NCBI RefSeq assembly: GCF_022682495.2
Contig: NC_071392.1
Span: 74,236,097-74,300,096 of the forward strand
DNA from: Desmodus rotundus
Taxonomy: Eukaryota > Chordata > Mammalia > Chiroptera > Phyllostomidae
Direction of reading: 5' to 3'
DNA: 64,000 nt
Part shown: in pieces, positions 10,640-22,773 of the stretch
How positions within the stretch are numbered: position 1 is the stretch's first letter
How the letters are laid out: each line of letters begins with the position of its first letter
Translations under genes and position numbers: made by a program
The notes under the pieces: model-generated
Told to the model about the DNA's origin: nothing
The model's database searches: none
Seen by the model: only the letters and a program-made list of their open reading frames with translations

Positions 10640-10765
10640 AGAAATCTTAGCGCTCATTATTGTTCTCCCACCCCTAACAGTGACTTGCCTAAGGGCACAT
10701 GGTTTGGTTTAGAGCCAGAGCCCAAGTGTTCTGATTCCCAGGCTACGACTCTATAGATTCTGCCT
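10640..10765 (-). repeat. MIR fragment
   Basis: Antisense MIR pieces: ACTTGCCTAAGGGCACATGG, TAGAGCCAGAGCCCAAG and CTGATTCCCAGGCTACGACTCT. Confidence 0.55.
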
Positions 10766-11659
10766 GATTTTTTTCTCCCTTTGCTCCCTACGTTCTTGAA
10801 TTTTGAATTCAAAATCCTGTAAAATTCATTTTAAAAAATTTACCCCCAGTTCATGATAATTTTGTATAAATTCCCTTTATGGCTTGTCCCCTCTGTTGTC
10901 CTTCCCCCACCCCTCCCAAATCCTGGAACCTGACATTTCTTGGTTGTTACCAGATTTTCTGGTTGTGATGATTGTAAAGTTCTATATTTTTGTTTCAGAT
11001 TAAATTCTGACTTTAGCATTTGGAACAGCAAATATCCTTTATGATATCACTTTCTCCCAAGGTGCCACAGTTTTTTGCTGTTGTAGAAAGTTTAAAAAAC
11101 ATTCTATTTTCTTAGCTCATGGTCTTTCATAGGATTGAAATGTTCTTAAGCTTATGTTTGTGCGAATTAGATTTCAAGATTTCTCTTTCCCCCTAATTCT
11201 CATGTCTTCATTTGTTAGGTAATATTCTGCCACCAGTTGAGATCCTTAGGGTTTTCAATATTGCTTTGCCTCCTTTATTTGTACATAAATGGAGACTCAG
11301 AATTCATCAGAAACTGAATGAGAAGGGACTTTCCGAGATCCACATATTTTTCCCTTGTTGAAATATTGACCTGACCCATGCAAGTATTATCCTGAAGGGC
11401 CCCTCTTTCATTAACCTTTTCATTTGCACTGATCTTTCCCTTTACCATAGGAGCAAACCATGGCTTGGTGGTCTGATGGTGGGATTGGCAGCACTGAGTG
11501 GTCTGAATTTTTTCCTTTGCTGAGGTCCCCCTCATTTGTGGGGTGGGAGTGGAATGAGGCTGAACATATTTTTCCTTCTGCCAGTGCTGGAGGCTTTCGA
11601 TGCATCTGGGTTCTATGAGGTGCCCATGCCTGCCCACAGATTACCCCCATGGATATCGA

Positions 11660-11920
11660 ATATCAACCATCACTTGTTTATTAAGGGTCATGTCTTATGC
11701 CGAATATTGTGTTCATATGTCTTATTTATAATACCTAAGAAGTAGATAGGATTAATTGCTACATTTTACAGATAGGTAATCCGAGGTTTAGAGAAAATAA
11801 ATAGTTTACCCAAGGGCAGGCACTTTTTATTAATAAAAGGCAGAGCTGGGATTTGAACTGAGGATTGTTTGGTAAAGCACATGTTTTTCAACATGGTGCT
11901 ATGATACCTCTAACTCCAGG
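11660..11920 (-). repeat. MIR element
   Basis: Antisense MIR motif order is clear: TACATTTTACAGATAGGTAA, GAGGTTTAGAGAAAATAAA, TTTACCCAAGGGCAGGCAC and GGCAGAGCTGGGATTTGAAC. Confidence 0.8.
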
Positions 11921-14254
11921 GCATGAATTTATAAGGGTGGGGCCAGTGATGCATGGCCACAAAATGACAGGAAAGTGAAGCTGACTGTAATTAAGCTGGG
12001 GAAAGATTAGATGTTACTCCTTGTCTTTTCCGGGAGCTGCTGTTGTGGTGAGTGACTTCATTTGATGCTTCTGGTCGTTCTGTGCAAAGGATTGTGGTGT
12101 GGAAGACACCTTTGAGTCTGAGAGGAGGCTTTTAAAATGCATTGAGTGGTCTATATTGCTGCTTTTCTGTGACCAGACTGCATGGGGTGGGTGGGTGAGT
12201 TCCAGGCAGAAATTAGGGGAAGAAAGCCCAGTGAATTGCAGAGTGCCAGGCAGTTTGTGCCAAGCTTACAAGTCTTGTCTGGAATAAAAAATCGACCACT
12301 GGCAAATTGCTCTGCGTGAAGCTCTTTTGCTAAGCAAAGTTGTATTTTCCTGGAGAGTAATTGTTTCCAATGGTAGTAGGAACTGCTTCATAAGAACTCT
12401 CCAAAGGAAGACAGGAAAGGGAGAAAGAAGTAACTTGATGAATAGGAAAATGGTAATCACAGCTTTTCTGCCTTTTAGGAGGGATAGAAACTGGAATATT
12501 AACCAGAGGCATTCATTTCAGAGTGAGTCCTCTGGGTTTGTCTGGACTCAGGCAGAGCTGAAGGTCTGAACAGATCTAGGCTTGAGGTTTGCTGCAGTGA
12601 AGAGGAATAACCCTTCTTTGTCAAATGAACAGGTTATAGGACCGAGGAAGGTACAAGTTTTTCTGGTCTCTGCCTTGCACTCCCAGTAAGTCCTGTGTGA
12701 CTTTTTTAAGGTTAAAGAAGAAAGAATTTGGGGATGAAGTTTGAAAAAATCTTCACATTTGACCAATTCATAAAAATGACAGTTCTGGGTAGAGGCTGTG
12801 CTTTGCTATTTGAGTGGAAGCAAAGGGACAGAGTTGGTTCTGGAGTGTGTTTAAGGAGGGGGTGGGCAATAAGTTCACACAAGCATTTTGGAGGTGTTCT
12901 GTTACTGAAAAGGCAGTAAGTAAGGACAATGGAAAACCGAAGGTAGATTTATATTTTCTGAGTTGGGATGAGACTGGCAAGTGCGTGGGCAGACAAAATA
13001 TAACCTGGAAAACTAATATCTCTGTCAGATCAAGTACTACTTTCTCAAAACCCTAAAGGATTCTAACTTTGGGTTTCTCTGAATAATTTGCTGGAGAGTA
13101 TTTAGCTGCAACAGATTATTGTCAGCGCATGCTAAATATGTGACGTTGGGAGAAGTTTTGGGGTACTTTGTATAAAATTCACTTACCCCACTTCATAGCT
13201 ACGTAGAGATGGCTGTATTCTCTGGTTTTACTGACTTGAGTTTCTTTCTGTTTGGGGGGTAGAGCCCTTTTCTAAGTCTTTTTACCCTTTCCCATCTAAC
13301 TTGGTATGTTTGCATGTTTTTTCAATCTGGAGCCCCACAGACTGCTTTCGCAACAGCAGAATGTGTCGGCTATAGTTCTTGAATCTCCTGTGCTTATCAG
13401 AGGCAGCCGTGGGAGCAGCACGTCTTATCTTGCTTATGGGGTGGAAGGCCAGAGGGAGCTCAGTGCCAAATCCCAGTTCCCATTTTAACCCACTCCTTTT
13501 AATTGCCCCCAAAGGGGAAAGAAATCCTTCTGCCAGGCTTCGGCTTTATGCTAAGAACAGTGATTCATCCTTGGTGGCTATGGCAGAGGGTCACCTGAAG
13601 GAGGAAGGAGATGGCCCATAATTTTCTCCTTCGACAGGAATTGTGCTGTCAGGTTGTTGTAAAGTGGGATGTAGACTTCCTGGTGAGCAGCTCAGTGGAA
13701 ATTTCTCCGGTAGGAAATGTCTTAAAACCTGTAGGAAATACTACCTGTAAGTTAGATCATTTTAGCTAAGTGTTTCACAGGTTTCTGAACTAAGAAATAG
13801 GCGTCTTTCCATAGTGTAGTGTGGACAGAGAGTAGTAGTGTGTTGACCTGCTCCTTTCTTGTGCACTTGGCCTCATGCAGGCTGTGAAAGGAAAAAAACA
13901 AAACTTTCCTCAGCTACTGAAACTACCCTTATTCTACTCAATGGGACAAGGTAGCTGAATAATGAATGATACCTTATAGAACCATTTGTAAAGAAGTAGG
14001 TAGAATATAATGGAAGACTTTTCCCTGCAGCCTTAGAGTTGTGCGTTTCCCAGCAGATACACAAGATAACTTTCAATCAAGATTGTATATAAAGGAGCAC
14101 AAAGTTTTTACTATATCTTAAAGGCTTTCTGTCATTTCTGGTGAAAAGGAAGCGTCTATCTAGCTCTAGTTATGCTAACAGTGGCTCCTGCCATGTACTA
14201 ACTAATGTTATAGCTTGATGAGCAATCATGTTTCCTTTCTTTCTTAAACACGTA

Positions 14255-14580
14255 TTTTCTGATCATCTGCTGTGTCGAGCTCTCTCTGGGTATTAGAGAA
14301 ATAGCGGTAAAAATGTAGATCAGAATCCTTCCCTTACAGTTCATGGAGAAGACGGAGAGTAAACAAGTAAATACTAAATAAGCATGGTAATGTAAATAGT
14401 GATTTCAGGTAGGGGAATGGGGCAGAGTGGTGGGAATAAGGGGAGGGAGGGCTTGTTTAGGTGGGGCGTTTAGCAAGGGCTTCTCTCAGCATTTGCACTG
14501 AGATCTGATGGACATCAAAGAACTAACCAGAGAGGAGTGTGTTCCTGGCAGACTGAAGAGCAAATACAAAGGCCCTAGGG
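14255..14580 (-). repeat. L2 (LINE2) fragment
   Basis: Antisense L2 order: a CATCTGCTGTGTCGAGCTC analogue of the common TACTGTGTGCCAGG, GAGAGTAAACAAGTAAATAC, and GGCAGACTGAAGAGCAAATACAAAGGCCCT. The last stretch is close to the L2 consensus for GCAAGTGCAAAGGCCCT. Confidence 0.6.
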
Positions 14581-14909
14581 TCACCATTGTTGATTATCTT
14601 CAGTATTTTTATAGTAGTTCTTCAATTTCTTCCAAGTTCCATGTTCCACATAAGTGGTATCAGTTTAATCTCCGTTATTAACATATGTGTTTGAAGGCGA
14701 TAAAGGCAGAAAGGCAGTGGAGGTGGTCATTGTTCTGGTACCCTGGTGAGATTAATAGCTGACATCAAGCTCACTGCATAAATGTAAACAGTGGCAGACT
14801 GGCAAAAACATACCCGTTCTTGTTCATATTCCTGTGGCTTACACGGCCAAGACTAAAGGGTTTTTTTTGACTTCCTATCAGCCAGACCTACATATTCCCA
14901 AAGTCACTA

Positions 14910-15465
14910 TAGGTATCCTGTGTTTTTCGGAAGTTCGTATTACGCCACTTAACTTTTACAAAAGACCTACATTTGTATGTTTTCACTAACTGAAAGCAAT
15001 TGAAAGAGAATTTTCACTGTTATGAAAAGGGGTAAAAAGAATAACATGCAGCATTTGTTTCCCCTTAGAGAGGCAGTGTGCACCCCGAGCAGCAAGCGTG
15101 GCAGTGCCAGGCTCCTTCCCCAGGAAGCACACTCAGCATCGAGCTTCTGTAGCTTTGAATGGTGTCTGCGAGCATCTGTAACTCATCTTAATTTATTTTG
15201 TGCATCCCTTAGCAAGATGTGTTCTAAAGTGTCAGAAAAGCCTAAGAGAGCTCTTAATGGTGTTAAGCATAGCGTAAAACTGGACGTAATTAAGCATTTT
15301 GATTGTCAACAAAATAAAGATATTGTATTTGTTAAATTTGGGGTCTGGGAATGCTCAAAAGTTTTTCCATATAAATTAATAGTAATCGCTTCTTCACTTT
15401 ACCCCATTTTGGCTCACGAGAGGCTTACCAGGACTGCTCTACCTTTGGATAGCAGGGGAAACCTG
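14910..15465 (+). mobile_element. Tigger-type (TcMar) DNA transposon, internally deleted
   Basis: The ends TAGGTATCC (14910-14918) and its approximate inverse GGAAACCTG (15457-15465) are flanked by TA (14908-14909 and 15466-15467), the target preference of Tc1/mariner elements. Subterminal segments are also roughly inverted (TACGCCACTTAACTTTTAC and CTTCACTTTACCCCATTTTG). From ATG 15217 the frame reads CSKVSEKPKRALNGV then KLDVIKHF. This resembles the CENP-B/Tigger N-terminal helix-turn-helix (SVKLDVIKRFE pattern). The rest of the transposase is missing and the frame runs into the 3' end, giving a 161-codon open frame by chance. Confidence 0.7.
15217..15330 (+). pseudogene. N-terminal remnant of a Tigger transposase
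   Basis: About 38 codons from ATG 15217 (MCSKVSEKPKRA to QNKDIV) resemble the start of a CENP-B-like DNA-binding domain. It is open but lacks the rest of the DNA-binding domain and the whole DDE catalytic domain, so no active product is possible. Confidence 0.6.
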
Positions 15466-16390
15466 TACCTGTCTTCTAATGCCAAGAGCAGGCTCAATGA
15501 GAGTTAAATAGCATCTAGAACTTGTCAGTAGTCATACCTCTGTGAGCACTTTATTGCTGCATGTAATTTACTTTGGACTCTGGCACCTTTTAACCTAGTA
15601 GGTGGTGAAAAACCAAGTAGCTGCTTCAGAGGTCACACTACTGGTGAGGAAAGAACTAGCTCACACACAGCGTGACTCAATATGAATGGGGACTCCTGAG
15701 GCCAGATAGTGATCACTTCCTGGTAATAAGTGGGCAAATGACTTGGCTAGTCTTTGCCTCGGTTTACCTGAAGAGTGGAATTTGGGAAATAAATGAACAT
15801 TTTAGTTTTCATTTATATTTCCAAAAGAGGAAATTAGCCAGGTTTTTGAATCCAGGTAAGAAGGTCGTGCACTCACCTCTCATCATGGGCTGGCTATTGA
15901 CCTTAAAGGTGTGGTTCTAACAGACCTTTGGGGTCTGGTCTTGGATTTTATTTTATGTCTCCAAGGAAGAGCATAGCTAAAAACTGTAGAAATTCTTTGC
16001 CTTATCAAGGACAAGGAATGAAGTAAAGGGATTCAACTCTTCTTACTGGACTTACGTAGCTTTTTCTCTTATTTCTTGTTGGGAGATGGCTACATACCCA
16101 GGTTCTGTTGCTGCTCCCTCTCTTGGGAGACTGACATATGCTTCTTGATTTTACAGCAGAAATTGATGCAGAATCACAGGTTGCGAACATTTGATGCAGA
16201 TGGAGTGTTGGGAGATTTCACTTATTTTCAGTGAGACTCAATATGATAATGTTATGTTTTCCTCACTTAGCTGTAATGTTTAGGAAAAAAAGAACAGTGG
16301 TTTCAGTTGGCTTTTTTTGTAAATTTTATTTTTTGATTAGTTGGCTTTTTAAAAAATTAGGTTGAAGAGTTTATTTAATTTATTACTAAT

Positions 16391-16546
16391 TTTTAAAAAT
16401 TTATTTTAGAGAGAGAAACCAATTTACTGTTATATTTATTTATGCATTCAGTGGTTGATTCTTGTATGTACCCTGACAGGGATCAAACACGCAGCCTTGG
16501 CGCATGTCAGGACAATGCTCTAGCCAACTGAGCTACCCAGTCAGGG
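16391..16546 (-). mobile_element. VES-related SINE, older subtype
   Basis: Reversed copy with TTTATTTATGCATTCAGTGG, ACCCTGACAGGGATCAAAC and CAACTGAGCTACCCAGTCAGGG. This is the same subtype as the copies near 4178, 20025 and 45946. Confidence 0.85.
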
Positions 16547-16689
16547 TGGGAATTTTTTTTTTTTTAATTAGGAAATGACAGAAAAAATAAACCTAATGGA
16601 AATTTAGATGAGATTTTCAGATGTCATTTTTGAGATGTTCAGTCTGCTTTATAAACTGGGCATGGTAAGTTTTTCTCCGTTTATATTCT

Positions 16690-16972
16690 CTCTCTTTCTC
16701 TCTTTCTTTCTCCCTCCCTTCCTTCCTCCCTCCTTCCCTCCCTCCCTCCCTTCCTTCCTTCCCCTTTCCCCCCCCTTTCTATTTTTAAAAGACTTTATTT
16801 TTAGAGAGAGAGGAAGGAAGGGAGAGAAACATCACTGTATGTTTGCCTCTCATGTGCCCCCTACTGGGGACCTGGCCCATAACCCAGGCATGTGCCCTGA
16901 CTGGGAAATGAACCAGCAACCCTTTAGTTTGCAGGCCTGCGCTCAGTCCACTGTGCCACACTAGCCAGGGCT
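16690..16972 (-). mobile_element. VES-type SINE with an expanded tail
   Basis: The reversed SINE body (16781-16972) ends CACACTAGCCAGGGCT. To its left lies about 90 bp of CTTT/CCTT repeats. Target duplications CCGTTTATATTCT (16677-16689) and CCATTTATATTCT (16973-16985) enclose both, so the pyrimidine tract is the SINE's own tail, expanded as a microsatellite. Confidence 0.93.
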
Positions 16973-17479
16973 CCATTTATATTCTTATGATGAGTGAGTT
17001 AAGGTACCATCTCTTCCCTCTTTCTTTATGCCTTAACACATTTTGAGATGCTTTAATTTGGAAGTAGCCTGCTTGGGATGGTCTTGGAATACCAAATTGA
17101 GATTTGGGGAATCTGTGCTTAAGGTTAATAAATCCAATTTATTAACATTGTCCCTGGGAAGCAACCTGGCAGAGAAGAGAGGTCCTTGGTCTAGGATTCA
17201 GGGGAGACAAGTTATATAGTCCAGATGCTGTTGTTCTTAATCTGGGTGACATGGGGTAAGATTCCACTTCTCAGACTTTTCTCTTAAATGAGGCAGTTGG
17301 ATTCATTGTCTCTAAGCTTCTTCCAGTCCCAAAAGGCTGAGATTGAACAAGAAAACCTATATAACAAAGAAAGCCTAAATATATAGCACATGTCTTTTAG
17401 GCATGAGGAACCAAAGCTGAGAAATCTTATACCTGTGGTGGGTTTAATTTTGAATTGCTGTTTATCCTGCATGAAACAC

Positions 17480-17507
17480 GTTTTGTTTTGTTTTGTTTTG
17501 TTTTTTT
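17480..17507. repeat. (TTTTG)n microsatellite
   Basis: Five tandem GTTTT units followed by a T run. Confidence 0.9.
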
Positions 17508-18499
17508 GAGAAGGTGAATTGGTTGAAATACAGTTTTCTAGTGTGGAAGACTTAAGTAAATCCGTGAGTGGAGGGTGGATAGGAGTGAGCCAGGCAGGGG
17601 GTCCTCACCTCAGTAGTGGTATTAGGAGAGACTAGTGGGAGTGGCGGTTTAAGCCTCGGAAGAACATGGTGCCAGTGGGTTTTATTCACCCAGTCTCAAC
17701 TCTACTTCAGAACACTCTGACCTCGTAGTGCAGTAGGTCTTGGTTTGGGAAGGGTGGGGATGAGATGCGGCCCTTGGGGAGCTGTAGTTCATGGGGAGAG
17801 TTTATTTTGGCCCTGCTGTTGATTGGGGGAGTCTGGTGGGGTGTGGGGCACAATAGAGTTCTGCTTTTCATGCTTCGAGGCTAGAGCACCTTCCTTCAAA
17901 TCATGCTAATGGTCTTTTGCAGATCTTTTCCACTTCCATTTAGTGTGCATGCATAGGAACCATCTTAATCTATTTTTGGTAGTTCCTCACATGGTTTCTT
18001 TTCCTTTGAGGGTTTTTTTTGGGGGGGGGAGTTGTTTTATTGTAAGCCTTCTTAAGTCCTTTCTGGGAGTAAATTTAGAGAGGGAGAAGGAACTCCGTGA
18101 TTACCTAAACAGGTCATTTTTTTAGGACCACCTAGAAGGCGTTTCAGAGGGACTGAATCAGAGTCTCTGCAAGTTGGCCAAGGAATCTATATTTTGAAAA
18201 AATTCTAAGTTCTGAAAGGGTTGGTTTGGGATTTTTCCAGGTCCTGGCATTTGATACCAACTTTTTTTTTTAACTGTTGTATGTAGTTGAAGGGGCAGGA
18301 TGCAGATGATAAAAAGTATATGTTGGGGTAGGGGCACCAAAATGTTATGTGTGAGAGGATAGTAGGAGTGTGTCGCTTTCTCTTTTTAGCGCTCGTCTTG
18401 ATGGCTCCCAGGACACTTTGTATGCTGTTAGTCTGTAGCTCAGTATTGCGCTGCTGTCCTTAGGGTCCTTCTCCAGTGACTCTGAATCCCATTCCTCAG

Positions 18500-18960
18500 T
18501 CTTGACGACAGCTGAGAAGGTGTTTCATATGCCTGATTTAGGCCATATGTTCGTTTTAACACTCATCTGCCACTTCTCTTTCTGTTCGCATAGATTTCCG
18601 AGATCTTCCAATAATTTGGCACCGATAACTTGGCACATTGTAACTGTGGAAGACTCTAGTGTTATCTACAAACATGGAGATTCTGTGCTTCTCACTTTCT
18701 GCTTTTGTAATCCGTAGTAGCCACACAGTTGGGCCTGTACCCATCCTGTTTCTTGTTTATATACACCATTTTTTTAACAACGGCAATAAAACCTAAAATG
18801 ACCACTTTGGTGGTCTTAATCTTTACTTTTTATTCCACTACTTGTCTAATATGGAAATGCAGTTGTCTTGTAATTCACAGGTCTTCAGAGTCTTTGATTA
18901 GGGAACACATTTGCAGTTGCCTCGATGGCCTTTCCTCATTTTGACCAGGAGTTTTCTGGC
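18500..18960 (-). repeat. Possible CR1/L3-type LINE fragment
   Basis: AGTGTTATCTACAAACATGGAGATTCTG resembles the widely conserved L3/CR1 segment with TCATCTGCAAACTTGGAGA. Flanking similarity is weak and the limits are guesses. Confidence 0.3.
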
Positions 18961-19079
18961 TCATTCCCGAATTCCTTCAAAATCTCATCCAGTATTAGTA
19001 ATTTAATAGTTACTGATAATTAAATTTTGAAGTTAATACTTGGCTCATAAGACTTTAAAACAGTGTAGAAGTATGTAAA

Positions 19080-19330
19080 GTTAAATATAAGAATCTCTCT
19101 TCCTCTGCGCTCCTTACCCCTCATTTTCTATCATGCATTCTCATTCCCCTGAGGTAATGTGTTTCTAAACCTTCTTCATGCAGATATATACACCCTTCTT
19201 CTTCTGTTTTTGACGAAACAGAAATGGGGTCACTATATGGGTCCTGCAGTTTTGTTTTCTTTAAAAAAAAAAATTGTCATGACTCTCTATGCCGTAGTTA
19301 ATAGGCCTACCTCATTCTCTAAGATTGAGG
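19080..19330 (-). repeat. Possible old L1 3' fragment
   Basis: CATTCCCCTGAGGTAATGTG, GCAGATATATACACCCTTC and GGGGTCACTATATGGGTCCTG resemble antisense L1M 3'-region sequence. Weak support. Confidence 0.35.
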
Positions 19331-20024
19331 AGTCCATAGTTGGGGTGTGCTTACTCACGCAGTTTTTCCTGTTGCCAAATGTTTTTTCGGTTTTTCATGG
19401 TTCCGAATACTGCTACACTGACTGAACAGTCTTTTATACGTCTTTGTATTCTTATATTGGCATTTCCATGAGGCATTACCAGATGTGCAGCCTCAGATAC
19501 CTTTTAATACTCAATGTTTTTGGTGGTGGTAGGGAAGCTTTATTTATACTTTACCTGTTTGTTTCACAGGTATCATCTTTGATAAAAGTTAGGGCAAAAT
19601 ACAGCTTAAGATCTCATTACTCATTAATCATGTTACTTTTGGTAGTCTTATTTCCCCAGTCTAAGAACCCTTGCAAACCACTTTGTCTCTTCAGTGGATG
19701 GCAGAGCCCAGCCTCTGGGGATCATTAAATAACTCTTTTTTTAATTGCTTGAAGACCTTCCGGGTGTTTTCAGGTCTTAGTACTTACAGGTCCAGTAGGC
19801 CCTTTGGTTTCTAGGGAGCTCCGTGAGGAAGGAGGTGTGCGACTGTCTAGCCACAGGTGACGTGAGTAGGAGAGAGGCAGGGTCACGCAGGAGGTTTGAC
19901 TTGGTTCCTAAGGACTGGTTCATAATTCTTTCTCTTTTTTGTTTTTCTTCTTGGATAAGAGGTTGAGGAGGTAGGTGGTGGTAAGTATGACTATATGCTG
20001 CATGGAGAAACTGTCATTTTTACT

Positions 20025-20196
20025 TTTAAAAAAATATTGTTGATTTGGGTGGGGAGAGAGTAAAAAACCAATTTGTTGTAACCCTTATTTATGTATGCCT
20101 TCATTGGTTGATTATTGTCTGTGCCCTGACCAAGTATTGAACCTGCAGCCTTAGCATATCGATAGCTCTAACCAACTGAGCAACCTGGCCAGGGCT
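20025..20196 (-). mobile_element. VES-related SINE, older subtype
   Basis: Reversed copy: GGGGAGAGAGTAAAAAACC, TTATTTATGTATGCCTTCATTGG, TGTGCCCTGACCAAGTATTG and CCAACTGAGCAACCTGGCCAGGGCT. Confidence 0.87.
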
Positions 20197-20859
20197 GGAA
20201 AACTCATTTTTAGAGCTGCTTGGAAAGACTGAACCAAGGGAGTCATGTTTTCAGCCTTTCAGTTAAGTGCTGATCCCAACCCTGGTAATAGTTTACCTAA
20301 AGTTTCCCGGGCTTCAGATGTGTGTGTGTGCCCTTACTATGGTTTTAGCATATCTTAATGATATCTCGACTTCTATTTAGTTTGAAAATCTTTTGGATCA
20401 TCAGCTGCTTTTTAAATTGGAATGCTATTAAAAGGAAGCTTAATTTCTATTGAAAACAGAAAACCAGTATTTCTTGCCTTAACCAGAAAGTACCTTTAAA
20501 ATAAGCCACAGTGAAAACAAAACGTTACTAAATTCTAGCTAGGTGCTGTGTTTTGCAGAGTGCTCTGAAGGACGTTTAACAAGTGGTGCAGATGTGATTA
20601 AAAAAAAAAAGAAAAGGCTTCCTGCCGTCAGACTGAGACTTTATTTACTAGGAAGGATTGAAAGAGATTTGAAAAGGCGATAGTTCTTATGTATGTGTAA
20701 ATATTAAATGCCTGTATATACCGGTTTCATGTACCATTTGAAGCAGGGTTTTTTTTTGTTTGGTTTGGTTTTTTTAATACAGGTGTGATTTTTTTTAATC
20801 ACACTTTGGGAAACAAAGATGGAACTTGTATCTTGAGGCAAAGCTGAACTGACTTTCTG

Positions 20860-21060
20860 GGGAGGTTGTGGTTCAAATCATTAGCTTCAGTGATGACTAG
20901 ATATATGACCTTGGGCAAGTAATTTCACCCCTTCAAGTTCCAGATTTGCCTGTAAATGGACATAATGACATTACTCACCTGTGCAGTTACTGCTGCTGCG
21001 TTCAACACTAGTCTAGTACATGCGGTGTTCAGTAACCATTAGCTGGTATTAGGAGTCCAG
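20860..21060 (+). repeat. MIR element
   Basis: GGTTCAAATCATTAGC, then ATGACCTTGGGCAAGTAATTTCACC and GACATAATGACATTACTCACC, in MIR order. Confidence 0.75.
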
Positions 21061-22693
21061 CAGTTTATCGGCCCCCAAATTAGATGGGGGGTAAAAATGG
21101 AACCGCCTGAGGCAAAATGAGAGGAATAAGGACACCTGGCAAGTTTTGTAATGTTTTAAGTTGTTCGATTTAAAGGACTGGCTTTGGTCTTGAGCTTATA
21201 TTTTTACTTTGTTGGGGGGCTAAAAGGTCCTTTATTTTATAAATAATGTGATGGCATTTGTTTTATTTAATGTCATTGGCAAAAAAAACATGTGGACAAC
21301 ATGCCCGTTCCTATTTCTGATGGGTGGGGGAAACTTTCCCTGGTCTGAAACTTAAGAATCTGGGAACCCCTGGCCGAGCAGAACCGTGTGCACTGGCACA
21401 TGGGAAACTCCTGTGAACGTCAGGGGTGCCATCCTTTGTACTATTATTTAGGAAGGATTAAACAAATTTAATGTGTCGACAGGTGCACACATGTGAGTAC
21501 TAGTTTTTATTCATTGCCACAGGTGTGACTAGGTGGACAAAAGCAATAGCAGGCTTTCTTTGATTCCTGCCCCCATCCTCCCAGCAACTCTCTAGGCTCT
21601 GGTGCTTTAGGTCCCGCCTGCATTTCATCTTCCTCCTCCAAAGCTCTTATCACTGTCCTCCCCCTCCCCCCCCCAAAAAACAACCCCAATTATTGAAACT
21701 TAAAGTTGCTGTATTAGAACAAATTTTTCACTGTAAGTAAAACATTTTCTGTTTTCTTTGCCCCAAGGAGGACTGGTAATCCAGATTTGTTTGGGATTTT
21801 CTCATCTTCTTTGCCAATTCCCCAAACCCACAGGAAAGAACAACCATGTGGAACCAGCATACATTGGTGCTTTGCAAGGAACAGCCACAGCCCCTTACCT
21901 GGCCGTGGCACCTTTGTTGGGACTGGGTTACTTACATCCTAGCCTGCTCAGGGCTGTTTCAATTTACACCTGTTGTCTTGGCATAATTACAGTAACACCC
22001 CCTTTTCACTGTCAGAGTATCCTGCTTTGAGTGACAAAATGTATGTTTAGTGGGCTTAGTAAGAGCAGTTAAGTCTAGGAAAAAAAGTATGGGGTGGCAC
22101 AGTTCACAGACCAATAAAAACAGGAGGCGGGTGGATCTGTATGTAAGCCTAGCTTGTAGGATGGCCTGGAAGAGGAGGGCCTGGTGGCTGAGAAGAGCAC
22201 CTTTGATGGAGTGTGGGGAGCCTAGGCTTTATTCCGGGTAAAGCTGTTCATTTGAGGCAGGTAGCTTTGTTTTCTGGTTGGAAAGGGGGACTTGTGAATT
22301 TAAATACTGATGGTTTTCTTGGAGAATGGGTTGGAAAAATCAGAGGTGATATTTCCAGATCTGTTTTTGTTTTAAAAATCTTTTCTGGGGAGATGTAGAA
22401 AGTGACAGGACTTGACAGAGGCAAAGGAATAAAATGGATGAGACCAAAGGCAGGAGAAATGGGTAAGGACCGGTGGGAATACTCAGATCTTCTTAAAAGA
22501 AGCTGTGAGCAACTTGTCCCGTTCAGTGTGTAAGGTGAAGGCAACTTGCTTGAGGTAAATAAGGGTTGCAGGAAGTTTGGGGGAGAGAGGGGAAAAAGAA
22601 ATAAGGCACCTGAGTTTTTGTTCTAGTGCATGGAATACACTAAAGTGATGCTAGTGAACTTTTAAACCTTATGAATGAATTCCGTTCCAGGAG

Positions 22694-22773
22694 GGAAATT
22701 CCGTTGTATTATAGCCTTGAATACCAAGGGACATTTTTATTTTTGGCAACAACCCCAAACAGTGAATCATGCC
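22694..22773. repeat. Direct duplication, copy A
   Basis: About 80 bp, including GCCTTGAATACCAAGGG and GGCAACAACCCCAAACAGTG, is repeated at 24638-24719 with three substitutions and two small indels. The flanks are unrelated. Confidence 0.85.

Noticed and set aside
11275..11637. 120-codon antisense frame in intron 1
   Set aside because: No recognised homology, no promoter or splice context, and codon make-up like the surrounding intron.
15022..15507. 161-codon open frame as a possible new gene
   Set aside because: It lies across the Tigger-type element; only the middle part resembles a transposase start and the rest is terminal repeat sequence.
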